A stretch of DNA of 64,000 nucleotides from Chromatiales bacterium (ex Bugula neritina AB1) (lineage in GTDB: Bacteria; Pseudomonadota; Gammaproteobacteria; Granulosicoccales; Granulosicoccaceae), in NCBI GenBank assembly GCA_001730015.1, contig MDLA01000081.1, forward strand, positions 1 to 64,000, read 5' to 3'. The notes under the pieces were generated by a model. That model was not told the DNA's origin. It was given only the letters and a program-made list of their open reading frames with translations, and searched no databases. The position numbers and the translations under genes were made by a program. This document shows, one piece after another, positions 9,258 to 18,730 of this stretch (its first letter is position 1; each line of letters opens with the position of its first letter).

Positions 9258-9300
9258 CTAAATTATCATTAGATGATATTGTTGTCCATATCATGAGAAT
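9258..9300. promoter_or_regulatory. Divergent control region between methanethiol oxidase and IclR gene with a dyad
   Basis: The spacer holds the imperfect palindrome ATTATCATTAGATGATATTG near 9261-9280 (ATCATTAGATGAT core), followed by CATATCATGAG. A dyad placed between an IclR gene and its divergent neighbour is the usual position of an IclR operator. This is an inference from position and symmetry only. Confidence 0.4.
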
Positions 9301-9305
9301 TATCC

Positions 9306-10079
9306 ATGCATCTTGAACGATTGACCTCCGTGCTCGAAGCGATCGCTATTGCCGGGCGCCCGCTGGCAGCAGGCGATCTGCACGAAATGACCCGCCTGCC
9401 CTTGCCCACCTGCTATCGCTTGCTGCAGTTGCTCAGGGAGCAACGCCTGATCGAAGATCCCGGTGCTAACAACCGCTATGTCATCGGGGAGCGTCTGGTT
9501 CGTATTGCGTTTCTGGCCAAAACAGATGCTGACGTCTGCGCAGTGACCGCACCGATTTTAAAAAAGGCAACAGGCCAATTCGGTGAAGCGGTTTTTCTGT
9601 CCCGCTTCCGCGAAAAAGGCGTCAGTATCATTCACGTGGAGACCCCTCCGGATCCGTCTGTTTCCTACATTCATCCCGGCTTAGGTTATCGCCCCATGCA
9701 CGCCTGTTCCTGCTCAAAGGCAATTGCGGCTTTCGCCGATGACACATTTCGCGAATTAATTCTCAATGGCCCGATGAAGGCCTACACCAGCCAAACCTAC
9801 ACCAGCCGCACCGAGCTGGAAAAAGACTTCGCACAAATCCAGAAACGAGGTTACGCCGAATGCGTGGAAGAAATTGAGACCGGCGTATCGAGCGTTGCAG
9901 CGCCGGTGAACGATGACAACATTGGTGCCGTTTTCAGCGTTGGAGCTATAGGCCCCATTCGCCGCTTTACCGCAACGCATCGACGAGCACTCGGGGAAAG
10001 CCTGATCGAGGTTGCAGCAGAGATCGGCACTTGCGTTAATAATTCCCGCTTCCCGAATAGCAACACCAATCAACCCTAG
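9306..10079 (+). CDS. IclR family transcriptional regulator
   Basis: 257 residues. An N-terminal winged helix-turn-helix spans about residues 1-65 (LTSVLEAIAIAGRPLAAGDLHEMTRLPLPTCYRLL). A C-terminal IclR effector-binding domain runs from about 75 (HPGLGYRPMHACSCSKAIAAF, RGYAECVEEIETGVSSVAAPV). The Cys residues in HACSCSKA occupy the usual effector pocket region. It is transcribed away from the methanethiol oxidase gene with about 120 bases between them, so that gene is the likely target. A palindrome-like AT-rich stretch, ATTATCATTAGATGATATTG, lies at about 9261-9280 in the shared region and is a candidate operator. The effector is unknown. Confidence 0.9.
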   Translation: MHLERLTSVLEAIAIAGRPLAAGDLHEMTRLPLPTCYRLLQLLREQRLIEDPGANNRYVIGERLVRIAFLAKTDADVCAVTAPILKKATGQFGEAVFLSRFREKGVSIIHVETPPDPSVSYIHPGLGYRPMHACSCSKAIAAFADDTFRELILNGPMKAYTSQTYTSRTELEKDFAQIQKRGYAECVEEIETGVSSVAAPVNDDNIGAVFSVGAIGPIRRFTATHRRALGESLIEVAAEIGTCVNNSRFPNSNTNQP

Positions 10080-10179
10080 AAATTAACGTAAAACCGCCTT
10101 AGCAGACGGCAGTATAAGCAACCGGGGAATATGATAAAATTCCAGCACCCGACCCTAGACGCCAGAGAAATATTCTCCG

Positions 10180-11628
10180 ATGACTACAATTGAAGAGCAG
10201 TCACACAACGTCAGTAGCAGATCAACCAGCAACAAAGCACTGAGAATCAATCTGGATGAAAAAAAATATGGAACTATTGCAGAGATCGGCGCCGGCCAGG
10301 AGGTAGCCCGTCACTTCTTTCTTGCAGGGGCCGCCGCGGGTACGGTTGCCAAAACCATATCAGCCTACGATATGCAATTCTCCGATGCAATCTACGGCAC
10401 CCAGGAAGGCGGACGCTACGTCAGTAAATCGCGGGTTCAGGCAATGCTCGATAAAGAGTTTGCCCTGGTACTAAACCGGGTAGCCGGTTCACGCTCTAAA
10501 TCCTCCCGGTTTTTTTCTTACGCCGCGACAGTCTCTGCCAAAAGTTACAACAAAAACAACGAGTGCCATGCCTGGTGCGGAATCCGTGTGCAGATGTACC
10601 CGGGTGCCGAGCCATCGGAAATTCTTATGCACATCCGCATGCTCGACAATACCGCAGAACAACAACAGGAATCACTCGGCACCCTTGGCGTCAATCTAAT
10701 TTATGGCGCTTATTATTACTACGAAACGCCAACGCGAATTATCGAATCGCTCACCGACAACTTATCTTCAAGCCGCATTGAAATAGACTCTATAGAATTC
10801 TCCGGACCGTACTTTGAAGAAATAGATAACCGCGCCATTAATCTGCATTTAATCCGAAGCGAAAAAACGCGCGCGATCATGTTCAAGCCCGATGGCTGTG
10901 TCGCTGTACCGGCCGAAATGCTGTACAAAAAAAACGTACTGACTATTCGTGGTTCTTTCCGACCGGTTACCAATCTGAACGTCGATATGATTGAACAGGG
11001 TTCAAGATCATTTGGAGAATTTGAAAACGTAAACGAAGAAAACACCATGGTGCTTGCCGAGATCTCGCTCAATGACGCCCACGGTGTCGACCTCATGGTT
11101 CCCGAAGCCGATCTCATCGCAAGAGTGGGCTTGCTCAATGCGCTCGGCTACAGTGTCATGGTATCCAGCTACACCCGCTATTTTTCATTGCGTGCCTATT
11201 TCCGCCAGTACACTCGTTTGCAAATTGGTATCGTACTGGGAATGATCAACATCAAGGAGATTTTCGACGAAGAACGATACGAAGGTGTAGAAGGCGGTAT
11301 ACTGGAGGGTTTTGGAAAGTTATTCCCTGACAATACCCGTTTATTTGTATACCCGGAACTGAGCGTAGAAAACGAGGTACTCGATTTCACTACAATAACG
11401 GTTCCACAACACCTGCGCTATCTATATAAGCACCTGCTTGAGAATCAGTATATTTTCGGCATCGAATGCAGCGACAGCAAGTTACTGACTATTTATTCCC
11501 GCGATATACTAAAGCAGATGGAAAGTGGCGCCGGAGACTGGGAAGCGCTGTTGCCGGAAGGTACAGCGGAGACTATTAAAACCGAAGGCCTGTTCGGATA
11601 TACAGAACGCCAGGAGTCTACGCAGTAG
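10180..11628 (+). CDS. Conserved uncharacterised protein (family often mislabelled TonB-dependent receptor)
   Basis: 482 residues. It starts with a Ser/Asn-rich tail, then the conserved block RINLDEKKYGTIAEIGAGQEVARHFF, followed by AGTVAKTISAYDMQFSDAIYG and RYVSKSRVQAMLDKEF. I recognise this as a widespread bacterial family whose database names (TonB-dependent receptor, nicotinamide-related) are not supported by the sequence: there is no signal peptide, beta-barrel pattern or TonB box. The middle contains GVNLIYGAYYYYETPTRIIESL and EFSGPYFEEIDNRAINLHLI. Near residue 300 there is AEISLNDAHGVDLMVPEADLIARVGLLNALGYSVMVS. It is probably cytoplasmic. No function is assigned. It is preceded by a 100-base gap and followed by a 390-base gap, so it is likely monocistronic. 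Confidence 0.8.
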   Translation: MTTIEEQSHNVSSRSTSNKALRINLDEKKYGTIAEIGAGQEVARHFFLAGAAAGTVAKTISAYDMQFSDAIYGTQEGGRYVSKSRVQAMLDKEFALVLNRVAGSRSKSSRFFSYAATVSAKSYNKNNECHAWCGIRVQMYPGAEPSEILMHIRMLDNTAEQQQESLGTLGVNLIYGAYYYYETPTRIIESLTDNLSSSRIEIDSIEFSGPYFEEIDNRAINLHLIRSEKTRAIMFKPDGCVAVPAEMLYKKNVLTIRGSFRPVTNLNVDMIEQGSRSFGEFENVNEENTMVLAEISLNDAHGVDLMVPEADLIARVGLLNALGYSVMVSSYTRYFSLRAYFRQYTRLQIGIVLGMINIKEIFDEERYEGVEGGILEGFGKLFPDNTRLFVYPELSVENEVLDFTTITVPQHLRYLYKHLLENQYIFGIECSDSKLLTIYSRDILKQMESGAGDWEALLPEGTAETIKTEGLFGYTERQESTQ

Positions 11629-12018
11629 AAAGCCATTACCCTTCTATGCACGCACCCTTTTATACGCCCGCTAAAAGCTGCGGTTCATCAATACAATAGA
11701 ATCACCACCACATTCAGTGGTGTTCCTGGCTTTAAACAAATGCACCCGGACAAGTCATTCGGGCCAATGAAAAGACGAGGCTTGATCCAGCTCGCATACG
11801 TCCTCGCCCTATCGCGCCTGATGCCCGGTCAAGGGTAGTGCCATGCCTCTTACCCCCCAAGAGCATTCTGCGCAGCAGACAGATTCGCCCGAACTAATAC
11901 CCGAACCGCTATACCGACGACTGGTGCTGTCATGTACACTGTATCTCAATGCTCGCCATTCGACTGAATGCGTGCATCACGGTTCGAAATATCTTATCTC
12001 TCCAATGTGAGGACACCC
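11629..12018. other. 390-base intergenic region before the peptide ABC operon
   Basis: No supported gene. A small hairpin (CACCAC, loop of 5, GTGGTG) at 11706-11722 may mark the end of the preceding transcript, although only a weak T-run follows. The promoter of the dpp-like operon should lie in the distal half. A GAGG-type ribosome-binding sequence (TGTGAGGACACCC) precedes the ATG at 12019. Nothing else was recognised. Confidence 0.5.
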
Positions 12019-13608
12019 ATGAATTCAAAATACACTCTGCTGGCCGCCGGACTACTGGGGCTAGTACTTAGCGGAGGCGTCAGCGCTCAGACGCTCGTCT
12101 ACTGTTCCGAAGGCTCTCCCGACGGCTTTGACCCGGCATTGTATACTTCCGGAACCACCTTCGATGCATCGTCTCGCCAACTTTACAATAAGCTCGTCGA
12201 ATTCGAGCGCGGCACTACCACAATCGCGCCGGCTCTGGCAGAAAGCTGGAGCGTTTCCGACGACGGCCTTGCTTACACATTCAACTTGCGCAAAGGCGTG
12301 AAATTCCACAGCACAGACTACTTCACTCCAACCCGCGACATGAACGCAGACGATGTCGTATTCTCATTCGAACGCCAACGCCTCGAAGACAACCCGTTCA
12401 ACAAAGCCTCCGGCGGCACCTGGGAATACTTCGGCGGCATGTCTATGCCCGATCTGATCAGCGCAGTTGAAAAAGTTGACGACTACACAGTTAAGTTTGT
12501 ACTGAACCGCCCTGAAGCACCAATGATCGCAAACCTCGGTATGGACTTCGCCTCCGTACTGTCCAAGGAATATGCAGATCAGGTACTCGAAGCCGGCAAC
12601 GTCGAAGCGCTGAATCAGCAGCCAATCGGCACCGGACCATTTAAATTCATCGCCTACCAGAAAGACGCCGTAATTCGCTACGCAGCACACGATGATTACT
12701 GGGCTGGCAAGGCAGATATCGCACAACTGGTGTTCGCAATTACACCCGATGCCTCGGTTCGCTACCAGAAACTGAAGGCAGGTGAATGCCACGTAATGCC
12801 TTACCCGAACCCAGCAGATCTGGAAGCAATGGCCGCCGATGCTGATCTGCAGTTACTCGAACAGGAAGGTTTGAATGTTGGCTATCTGGCCTACAACACT
12901 CGTGTTGCTCCTTACGATAACGTTGATGTCCGCAAAGCTCTGAATATGTCAATCAATAAGCAGGCGATCCTTGACGCCGTATTCCAGGGCTCAGGCAAAA
13001 TTGCTAAAAACCCGATTCCACCAACAATCTGGTCCTATGACGAAAGCACCGTTGACGATGCCTATGACCCTGAAAAAGCCAAAGAAATGCTGACAGCAGC
13101 CGGTGTTAAAGATCTGAAGATGGATATCTGGGCCATGCCGGTACAGCGCCCCTACAATCCAAACGCGCGTCGCATGGCAGAAGTGATGCAGGAAGATTTG
13201 AGCAAAGTCGGTGTTGAAGTCAACATCGTCAGCTACGACTGGGGCGAGTACCTGACCAAGTCAAAAGAACTTGATCGTCCCGGCGCAGTACTGCTTGGCT
13301 GGACTGGAGACAACGGCGACCCTGACAATTTCCTCGCGGTATTGCTTGGCTGTGATGGCGTTGGTAAATCAAATCGGGCGCAATGGTGTCACAAACCGTT
13401 TGACGACATCATCCAGAAAGCCAAAATTGTCTCCGACGTCGAAGAACGCACTGCACTCTACAAAGAAGCGCAGAAGATCTTCAAAGAACAGGCGCCATGG
13501 GCCACTATTGCTCACTCGGTAGTTTACAAGCCGTTGCGCAAGGAAGTTGAAGGATTCAAGATTGATCCTTTCGGCGGCCACATCTTTTACGGTGTAAAAG
13601 TCAACTAG
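12019..13608 (+). CDS. Peptide ABC transporter periplasmic binding protein (DppA/OppA, SBP_bac_5 family)
   Basis: 529 residues from ATG at 12019. An in-frame ATG at 11968 exists but would bury the signal peptide. MNSKYTLLAAGLLGLVLSGGVSAQ is a clear signal peptide with an Ala-x-Ala-type cleavage site. The mature start TLVYCSEGSPDGFDPALYTSGTTFDAS and later WSVSDDGLAYTFNLRKGVKFHS are characteristic of DppA-type dipeptide or heme binding proteins. The protein delivers di- or oligopeptides to the membrane permease encoded just downstream. It is the first gene of the operon and is followed by a hairpin terminator that should raise its transcript level over the permease genes. The exact peptide preference cannot be read. 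Confidence 0.93.
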   Translation: MNSKYTLLAAGLLGLVLSGGVSAQTLVYCSEGSPDGFDPALYTSGTTFDASSRQLYNKLVEFERGTTTIAPALAESWSVSDDGLAYTFNLRKGVKFHSTDYFTPTRDMNADDVVFSFERQRLEDNPFNKASGGTWEYFGGMSMPDLISAVEKVDDYTVKFVLNRPEAPMIANLGMDFASVLSKEYADQVLEAGNVEALNQQPIGTGPFKFIAYQKDAVIRYAAHDDYWAGKADIAQLVFAITPDASVRYQKLKAGECHVMPYPNPADLEAMAADADLQLLEQEGLNVGYLAYNTRVAPYDNVDVRKALNMSINKQAILDAVFQGSGKIAKNPIPPTIWSYDESTVDDAYDPEKAKEMLTAAGVKDLKMDIWAMPVQRPYNPNARRMAEVMQEDLSKVGVEVNIVSYDWGEYLTKSKELDRPGAVLLGWTGDNGDPDNFLAVLLGCDGVGKSNRAQWCHKPFDDIIQKAKIVSDVEERTALYKEAQKIFKEQAPWATIAHSVVYKPLRKEVEGFKIDPFGGHIFYGVKVN

Positions 13609-13618
13609 CAAAGTAAAC

Positions 13619-13649
13619 AAACCCCGGAGCACATCGCTTCGGGGTTTAT
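13619..13649 (+). terminator. Stem-loop after the peptide-binding protein gene
   Basis: AAACCCCGGAGC (13619-13630) pairs with GCTTCGGGGTTT (13636-13647) across a 5-base loop, with one G-T pair. It lies 11 bases after the SBP stop and before the peptidase gene. In this position it would act as a partial terminator, so the binding protein is made in excess of the downstream operon. Confidence 0.8.
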
Positions 13650-13678
13650 CATTTTAAAGACCCCGGCGCTCAGCACTC

Positions 13679-14773
13679 ATGTCAGACCGACTCTCCCCCC
13701 TACGCGATGTTGCAAAGTCCCTGTCTCTCGACGCAGTAGCACTGGTGCCTGGCGCAAATTTTCAACGCATCTTCGGCGCCAGCTTCCACCAGAACGAACG
13801 GCCCTTAATGGTGCTGATTCCTGTCGATGGTGCGCCAGCTGCCGTTGTACCAAACCTTGAAATGGGGTCCTTTGCTGCAATCGGTTTTGAAGGCGAGGTA
13901 TTCGACTGGAAAGACCAGACCGGATACCAGGCTGCATTTGACGCCATGTTCAGTCAGACCCCGCTGGAGAGAATCGGTGTCGAAGGGCAATCCATGCGGG
14001 TGTTTGTACACCACGCAATGAAAAAAGCCCGTGCGTCACTGGAAATAAGCGATGCACAGCGCGAAATAGCCGCCCTGCGCTTGTGCAAAAACGAATCTGA
14101 AATTGCTTCACTGCGCAAAGCGATTGCAGTCTCTGAAACAGCACTGGCGGAAACTATAGATCTGGTTAAAGTCGGTATTACCGAAAAAGAAATAGAATCT
14201 ATTCTGATTCAAAAAATGTTCGCCGCGGGAGCCGACGAATTTTCATTCGACCCCATTGTTGCCTGCGGTTCAAACTCCGCCAGGCCACATGCCCATGCCC
14301 GGCATGATGTACCGATCAAACCCGGTGATGCACTGCTGATTGACTTCGGTGCCAAAGTGGAAGGACTGTGTGCCGATATCACCCGCACTTTTTTTATAGC
14401 GCATTGCGATGACCGCTGTCAGGATATTTATAACACGGTGCTCGATGCCAATCTGGCGGGTGCCGCTATCGTGAAGCCGGGCGTATCTGCTCACGAAATT
14501 GACGACACCACTACCCGAGTGCTGGAAAATTCAAGCTACGCCGATCGAATTCGCCACAAAACAGGCCATGGCCTGGGCCGTGATATTCACGAAGATCCCT
14601 ACATAATGCGTGGTAATAACGAAATCATGGAGACCGGCATGGTATTTACCATTGAACCCGGTCTATACCAGCTGGATGACTTCGGTGTCCGTATCGAAGA
14701 TGACATTCTCGTGACCAGCAGCGGGTTCGAGTCACTGACTTCGTTTGATAAATCACTGACGATAATCGCCTGA
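13679..14773 (+). CDS. M24 family metallopeptidase (Xaa-Pro aminopeptidase-like)
   Basis: 364 residues: an N-terminal creatinase-like domain (about 1-130) and a C-terminal pita-bread M24 domain. The metal ligands can be seen: Asp in LIDFGAKVEG, Asp in LCADITRTFF, His in KTGHGLGRDIHE, Glu in VFTIEPGLY and Glu in GVRIEDDILV. All five are present, so the enzyme should be active as a dimetal aminopeptidase P or dipeptidase. It lies inside the peptide-import operon between the binding protein and the permeases, which suggests it cleaves imported proline-containing peptides in the cytoplasm. There is no signal peptide. Confidence 0.92.
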   Translation: MSDRLSPLRDVAKSLSLDAVALVPGANFQRIFGASFHQNERPLMVLIPVDGAPAAVVPNLEMGSFAAIGFEGEVFDWKDQTGYQAAFDAMFSQTPLERIGVEGQSMRVFVHHAMKKARASLEISDAQREIAALRLCKNESEIASLRKAIAVSETALAETIDLVKVGITEKEIESILIQKMFAAGADEFSFDPIVACGSNSARPHAHARHDVPIKPGDALLIDFGAKVEGLCADITRTFFIAHCDDRCQDIYNTVLDANLAGAAIVKPGVSAHEIDDTTTRVLENSSYADRIRHKTGHGLGRDIHEDPYIMRGNNEIMETGMVFTIEPGLYQLDDFGVRIEDDILVTSSGFESLTSFDKSLTIIA

Positions 14774-14813
14774 CGCGATTATTTACAAGCCCCGAATTTA
14801 ACTCCACCTGATT

Positions 14814-15821
14814 ATGTACAGCTTCCTGCTTAAGCGACTGGGAACTTTCATCCCGACGTTTATCGGCGTGTCTATTATCACGTTTCTGTTTATACGCATT
14901 CTGCCCGGCGACCCGATCATACTGATGGCTGGTGAACGCGGTATGACCGATGAGCGCTACGCAAAACTTATGGCACAGTTCGGTTATGACCAGCCACTAC
15001 TGGTGCAGTACTGGGACTACTTTACCGGCATACTACGAGGTGACCTCGGCATCTCTTTCAAAACCAAAAAACCGGTCTGGGATGAATTCTTCGCCCTCTT
15101 TCCGGCAACGGTAGAACTATCGGTCTGTGCCATGATATTCGCTATCGTGCTCGGCATACCGGCTGGAATAATTGCCGCCGTCAACCGCGGTAAATGGCCC
15201 GATCAGGCTCTCATGTCTACCGCTCTGATCGGCTACTCCATGCCGATATTCTGGTGGGCTCTGCTACTGATTATATTTTTCTCAGGCATGCTGGGCTGGA
15301 CCCCGGTTTCGGGTCGCATATCGTTACTCTATTATTTCCCGACAGACACCGGCTTCATGTTAATAGACAGCCTCCGCTCCGGGCAAAAAGGCGCTTTCGC
15401 CTCCGCCGTTCAGCACCTGATTCTACCGACGATTGTTCTAGGCACGATCCCGCTTGCGGTCATCGCCCGGCAAACCCGATCCGCCATGCTTGAAGTGCTA
15501 AGCGAAGACTATGTCAGAACCGCCCGTGCCAAGGGGCTGTCGCCACTTCGAGTCAATAGTATTCATGCGCTGCGCAACGCGATGATTCCCGTCATAACGG
15601 TTATTGGCTTATCTGTCGGCACCTTAATGGCGGGCGCTATTCTTACCGAAACCATTTTCTCCTGGCCGGGGATCGGCAAGTGGATGATCCAGGCCATAGA
15701 AAGCCGCGACTACCCGTCAGTACAAGGGGGCCTGATGCTGATCGCGGTTATTATCATGGTGGTGAACTTGATTGTCGATCTGCTGTATGGATTGATCAAC
15801 CCTAAAATCAGGCGCAACTGA
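14814..15821 (+). CDS. Peptide ABC transporter permease, DppB type
   Basis: 335 residues with about six membrane segments. The N-terminus MYSFLLKRLGTFIPTFIGVSIITFLFIRILPGDP is the signature of DppB/OppB permeases. The EAA loop that contacts the ATPases is present: RTARAKGLSPLRVNSIHALRNAMIPVITVIG. It forms the inner-membrane channel with the DppC-type permease that starts 2 bases after its stop. Length is normal. Confidence 0.93.
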   Translation: MYSFLLKRLGTFIPTFIGVSIITFLFIRILPGDPIILMAGERGMTDERYAKLMAQFGYDQPLLVQYWDYFTGILRGDLGISFKTKKPVWDEFFALFPATVELSVCAMIFAIVLGIPAGIIAAVNRGKWPDQALMSTALIGYSMPIFWWALLLIIFFSGMLGWTPVSGRISLLYYFPTDTGFMLIDSLRSGQKGAFASAVQHLILPTIVLGTIPLAVIARQTRSAMLEVLSEDYVRTARAKGLSPLRVNSIHALRNAMIPVITVIGLSVGTLMAGAILTETIFSWPGIGKWMIQAIESRDYPSVQGGLMLIAVIIMVVNLIVDLLYGLINPKIRRN

Positions 15822-15823
15822 TC

Positions 15824-16720
15824 ATGACTGAAGAAACAGCAGTTGTTGATGCACCCCGCCCGGGACGCCTACAGGAATTCTGGCACTACTTTCGTGAGAA
15901 CCGTGGTGCCGTATTTGGTCTTGTTGTGTTTGTCAGTTTCATTGCAGTTGCGATCCTTGCAGATGTTATTGCTCCGCATTCACCTACCGAGCAGTTCCGG
16001 GATCACCTGTTACAACCTCCAGCGTGGCAGGAAGGTGGCAGCAGCGAATTTTTACTCGGTACCGATCCCGTTGGCCGCGATATGTTATCGCGCCTTCTAC
16101 ACGGTGCGCGATATTCTTTTTTTATCGGCCTGATTGTCGTTACCCTGGCAGTCAGCGGAGGTGTGCTAACCGGCCTGATCGCAGGTTTTGCGGGTGGCTG
16201 GGTAGACACCATGATAATGCGCCTGATGGACGTAATTTTATCTTTTCCAAGCTTACTGCTGGCGCTGGTTATGGTGGCGATTCTAGGGCCGTCATTGATT
16301 AATGCCATGTTTGCCATAGCAATAGTTTTACAGCCGCACTATGTTCGCTTAACACGCGCTTCGGTACTCGGTGAATTACCCAAAGACTATGTGACCTCAG
16401 CACGGGTCTCAGGGGCCGGTATTTTCCGACTTATGTTTATCACCGTACTACCCAACTGCCTGCCGCCCATTATAGTTCAGGCTGCATTGTCGTTTTCCAC
16501 AGCAATTCTAGATGCAGCCGCACTCGGATTTCTCGGCTTAGGGGCACAGCCGCCAACCCCCGAGTGGGGAACCATGCTATCCGAGGCACGCGAATTTATA
16601 TTGCGCGCCTGGTGGGTGGTTACACTGCCTGGTATTGCTATTCTCGTCACGGTACTCGCCATCAACCTGATGGGCGATGGCTTGCGAGATGCGCTGGACC
16701 CGAAACTCAAGCGAAGTTGA
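15824..16720 (+). CDS. Peptide ABC transporter permease, DppC type
   Basis: 298 residues. It has the DppC N-terminal pattern (a short cytoplasmic tail, FWHYFRENRGAVFGLVVFVSFIAVAILADVIAPHSPTEQF), then LLGTDPVGRDMLSRLLHGARYS, the block conserved in all DppC/OppC proteins. The EAA loop (DYVTSARVSGAGIFRLMFITVLPNCLPPIIV) is intact. It pairs with the upstream DppB-type permease. The next gene follows after 15 bases, consistent with one transcript. Confidence 0.93.
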   Translation: MTEETAVVDAPRPGRLQEFWHYFRENRGAVFGLVVFVSFIAVAILADVIAPHSPTEQFRDHLLQPPAWQEGGSSEFLLGTDPVGRDMLSRLLHGARYSFFIGLIVVTLAVSGGVLTGLIAGFAGGWVDTMIMRLMDVILSFPSLLLALVMVAILGPSLINAMFAIAIVLQPHYVRLTRASVLGELPKDYVTSARVSGAGIFRLMFITVLPNCLPPIIVQAALSFSTAILDAAALGFLGLGAQPPTPEWGTMLSEAREFILRAWWVVTLPGIAILVTVLAINLMGDGLRDALDPKLKRS

Positions 16721-16735
16721 CCCGGACTGAACTCA

Positions 16736-17728
16736 ATGGCATTGCTTGAAGTTAAAAACCTGAAAGTAGAATTCACCACATCTGATGGTCAGTTTACCGC
16801 CGTCGATTCACTCGACTTAAGCGTAGACGTCGGCGACGTTCTGGCTATTGTCGGGGAGTCGGGTTCCGGTAAATCGGTTTCCATGCTCGCCATGATGGGC
16901 TTGCTCCCGTGGACGGCAAAAGTCACCAGCGATGTCATGCGGTTTAACAATACCGATATGCTCAGCATGACAGCACGGCAGCGCAGGAACGTGGTAGGCA
17001 AAGAACTGACCATGATTTTCCAGGAGCCTATGTCCAGCCTCAACCCGTGTTTTACAATTGGCTTTCAGTTAACCGAGGCACTGGCAACCCACCTGAATAT
17101 GTCCCGAAGAGACAGACGCAGGCGCGCTATAGAATTGCTGGAGCAAGTCGGGTTACCTGAACCGGAAAAACGTCTGCGCGCGTTTCCGCATCAGTTATCC
17201 GGGGGTATGAATCAACGCGTCATGATTGCCATGGCTATCGCCTGTCAGCCAAAACTGCTGATAGCCGATGAACCAACCACCGCACTTGATGTAACAATAC
17301 AGGCGCAGATACTCGACCTGCTCCTGCAGCTGCAAAAAGAAACCGGCATGGCGTTGATTCTAATCACCCACGATATGGGCGTAGTTGCCGAAACCGCGCA
17401 GCGGGTCAGCGTTCAGTATGCTGGCCAGAAAGTTGAAGAACAGGCTGTCGAACCGCTGTTTGCATCCCCGCACCACCCCTATACAAAAGCACTGTTAGCA
17501 GCGCTGCCGGAACGCGCAAGCAGCCGGCTACTGCCAACCATACCGGGAGTGGTGCCCGGCCAGTTTGATCGTCCGGCCGGATGCCTTTTTTCTCCACGCT
17601 GCGAAAAGGCGGACCCTACGTGCCACAGCACACCGGCACCGGTTGCCGATGCTGCACTCGGGTTTGCGCGATGCCACTATCCGATACAGCAGATTACTCC
17701 GCATCAACATACGGATAAATCCGCATGA
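16736..17728 (+). CDS. Peptide ABC transporter ATP-binding protein, DppD type
   Basis: 330 residues. Walker A is GESGSGKS near residue 40, the ABC signature is [14 protein letters not shown], and Walker B is [13 protein letters not shown], followed by the switch His in [11 protein letters not shown]. The C-terminal oligopeptide-transport extension ([27 protein letters not shown]) with its Cys cluster is present; in this family the cluster can hold an iron-sulfur centre. The stop overlaps the start of the next ATPase gene by 4 bases (ATGA). Confidence 0.94.
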   Translation: MALLEVKNLKVEFTTSDGQFTAVDSLDLSVDVGDVLAIVGESGSGKSVSMLAMMGLLPWTAKVTSDVMRFNNTDMLSMTARQRRNVVGKELTMIFQEPMSSLNPCFTIGFQLTEALATHLNMSRRDRRRRAIELLEQVGLPEPEKRLRAFPHQLSGGMNQRVMIAMAIACQPKLLIADEPTTALDVTIQAQILDLLLQLQKETGMALILITHDMGVVAETAQRVSVQYAGQKVEEQAVEPLFASPHHPYTKALLAALPERASSRLLPTIPGVVPGQFDRPAGCLFSPRCEKADPTCHSTPAPVADAALGFARCHYPIQQITPHQHTDKSA

Positions 17729-18705
17729 CTGAAGGCACAGCTCCGTTAATCAAGGCAAACTCAATCAGCAAAGCGTATCAGGTGGGCGGTGGCCTGCTGC
17801 GACCACCCGCCACACTTAAAGCCTTAAGTGATGCTTCTTTTGAACTGCATGCCGGTAAAACTCTCGCCGTTGTCGGGGAATCGGGCTGCGGAAAATCCAC
17901 TCTGGCGCGAGTTGTTACTCTTATAGAACCGCCAAGTTCCGGTGAATTCAGCATCAACGGTCAAACCATCGATACCACACCAACCGATGCCAGTGCGGAT
18001 CTTCGTACTTCTATTCAAATTGTATTTCAGGATCCCTATGGTTCACTTAATCCGCGCCATAAAGTCAGCCGGATTCTGCAGGAACCACTGATTATCAACC
18101 GCTCTGAACTGTCTGCCAGCCAGCGCGAAGAGCGATCCAGAGAAATGTTGTCACTGGTGGGGTTGCGGCCGGAGCATCATGAGCGCTACCCGCACATGTT
18201 TTCAGGTGGACAACGCCAGCGTATTGCGATTGCACGGGCACTGATGCTGGAACCCGGCATTCTGGTACTCGATGAACCGGTATCTGCTCTGGATTTATCT
18301 ATTCAATCGCAAATACTTAATTTGCTGGTCGAGTTACAGGATCGTTTGAATCTCGCCTATCTGTTTATCTCACATGATCTGTCGGTGGTGAGGCATATGG
18401 CAGACGAAATCATGGTCATGTATCTGGGGCGCGTGGTTGAGACCGGAATCACCGAGCAGGTGTTCCATCATCCACAGCACCCGTACACCAAAGCGCTGGT
18501 TTCAGCCACACCAGTGGCTGATCCCACCCGCAAGCAAAAGCGCATCCAGCTCGAAGGTGAGCTACCCTCGCCTCTGTCTCCACCAGAGGGCTGTGCGTTT
18601 AACCCACGCTGCTGGAAAACTGCTGATATATGCCGCGCTCAACGCCCTGATCTGGTACTTAATGGTGAGCGCAGAATCGCCTGCCATATTCCAATGGAAA
18701 ACTAA
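17725..18705 (+). CDS. Peptide ABC transporter ATP-binding protein, DppF type
   Basis: 326 residues. Walker A GESGCGKST, the Q-loop in QIVFQDPYGSLNPRHKV, signature FSGGQRQRIAIARAL, Walker B ILVLDEPVSALDLS and the switch His in FISHDLSVV are all intact. The C-terminal Cys-containing extension (SPPEGCAFNPRCWKTADICRAQ) is typical of DppF/OppF. It completes the transporter: binding protein, two permeases and two ATPases. It is the last gene of the operon and converges on an alpha/beta hydrolase gene 18 bases away. Confidence 0.94.
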   Translation: MTEGTAPLIKANSISKAYQVGGGLLRPPATLKALSDASFELHAGKTLAVVGESGCGKSTLARVVTLIEPPSSGEFSINGQTIDTTPTDASADLRTSIQIVFQDPYGSLNPRHKVSRILQEPLIINRSELSASQREERSREMLSLVGLRPEHHERYPHMFSGGQRQRIAIARALMLEPGILVLDEPVSALDLSIQSQILNLLVELQDRLNLAYLFISHDLSVVRHMADEIMVMYLGRVVETGITEQVFHHPQHPYTKALVSATPVADPTRKQKRIQLEGELPSPLSPPEGCAFNPRCWKTADICRAQRPDLVLNGERRIACHIPMEN

Positions 18706-18707
18706 CC

Positions 18708-18730
18708 TGCCTGACTCATCGGGTCAGGCA
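18708..18730. terminator. Hairpin between convergent genes
   Basis: TGCCTGAC (18708-18715) pairs with GTCAGGCA (18723-18730) over a 7-base loop, in the 18-base space between the DppF-type gene and the convergent hydrolase gene and just inside the latter's last codons. On the minus strand it is followed by GGTTAGTTTTCC, giving a modest U-run. It is a probable bidirectional terminator. Confidence 0.5.
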
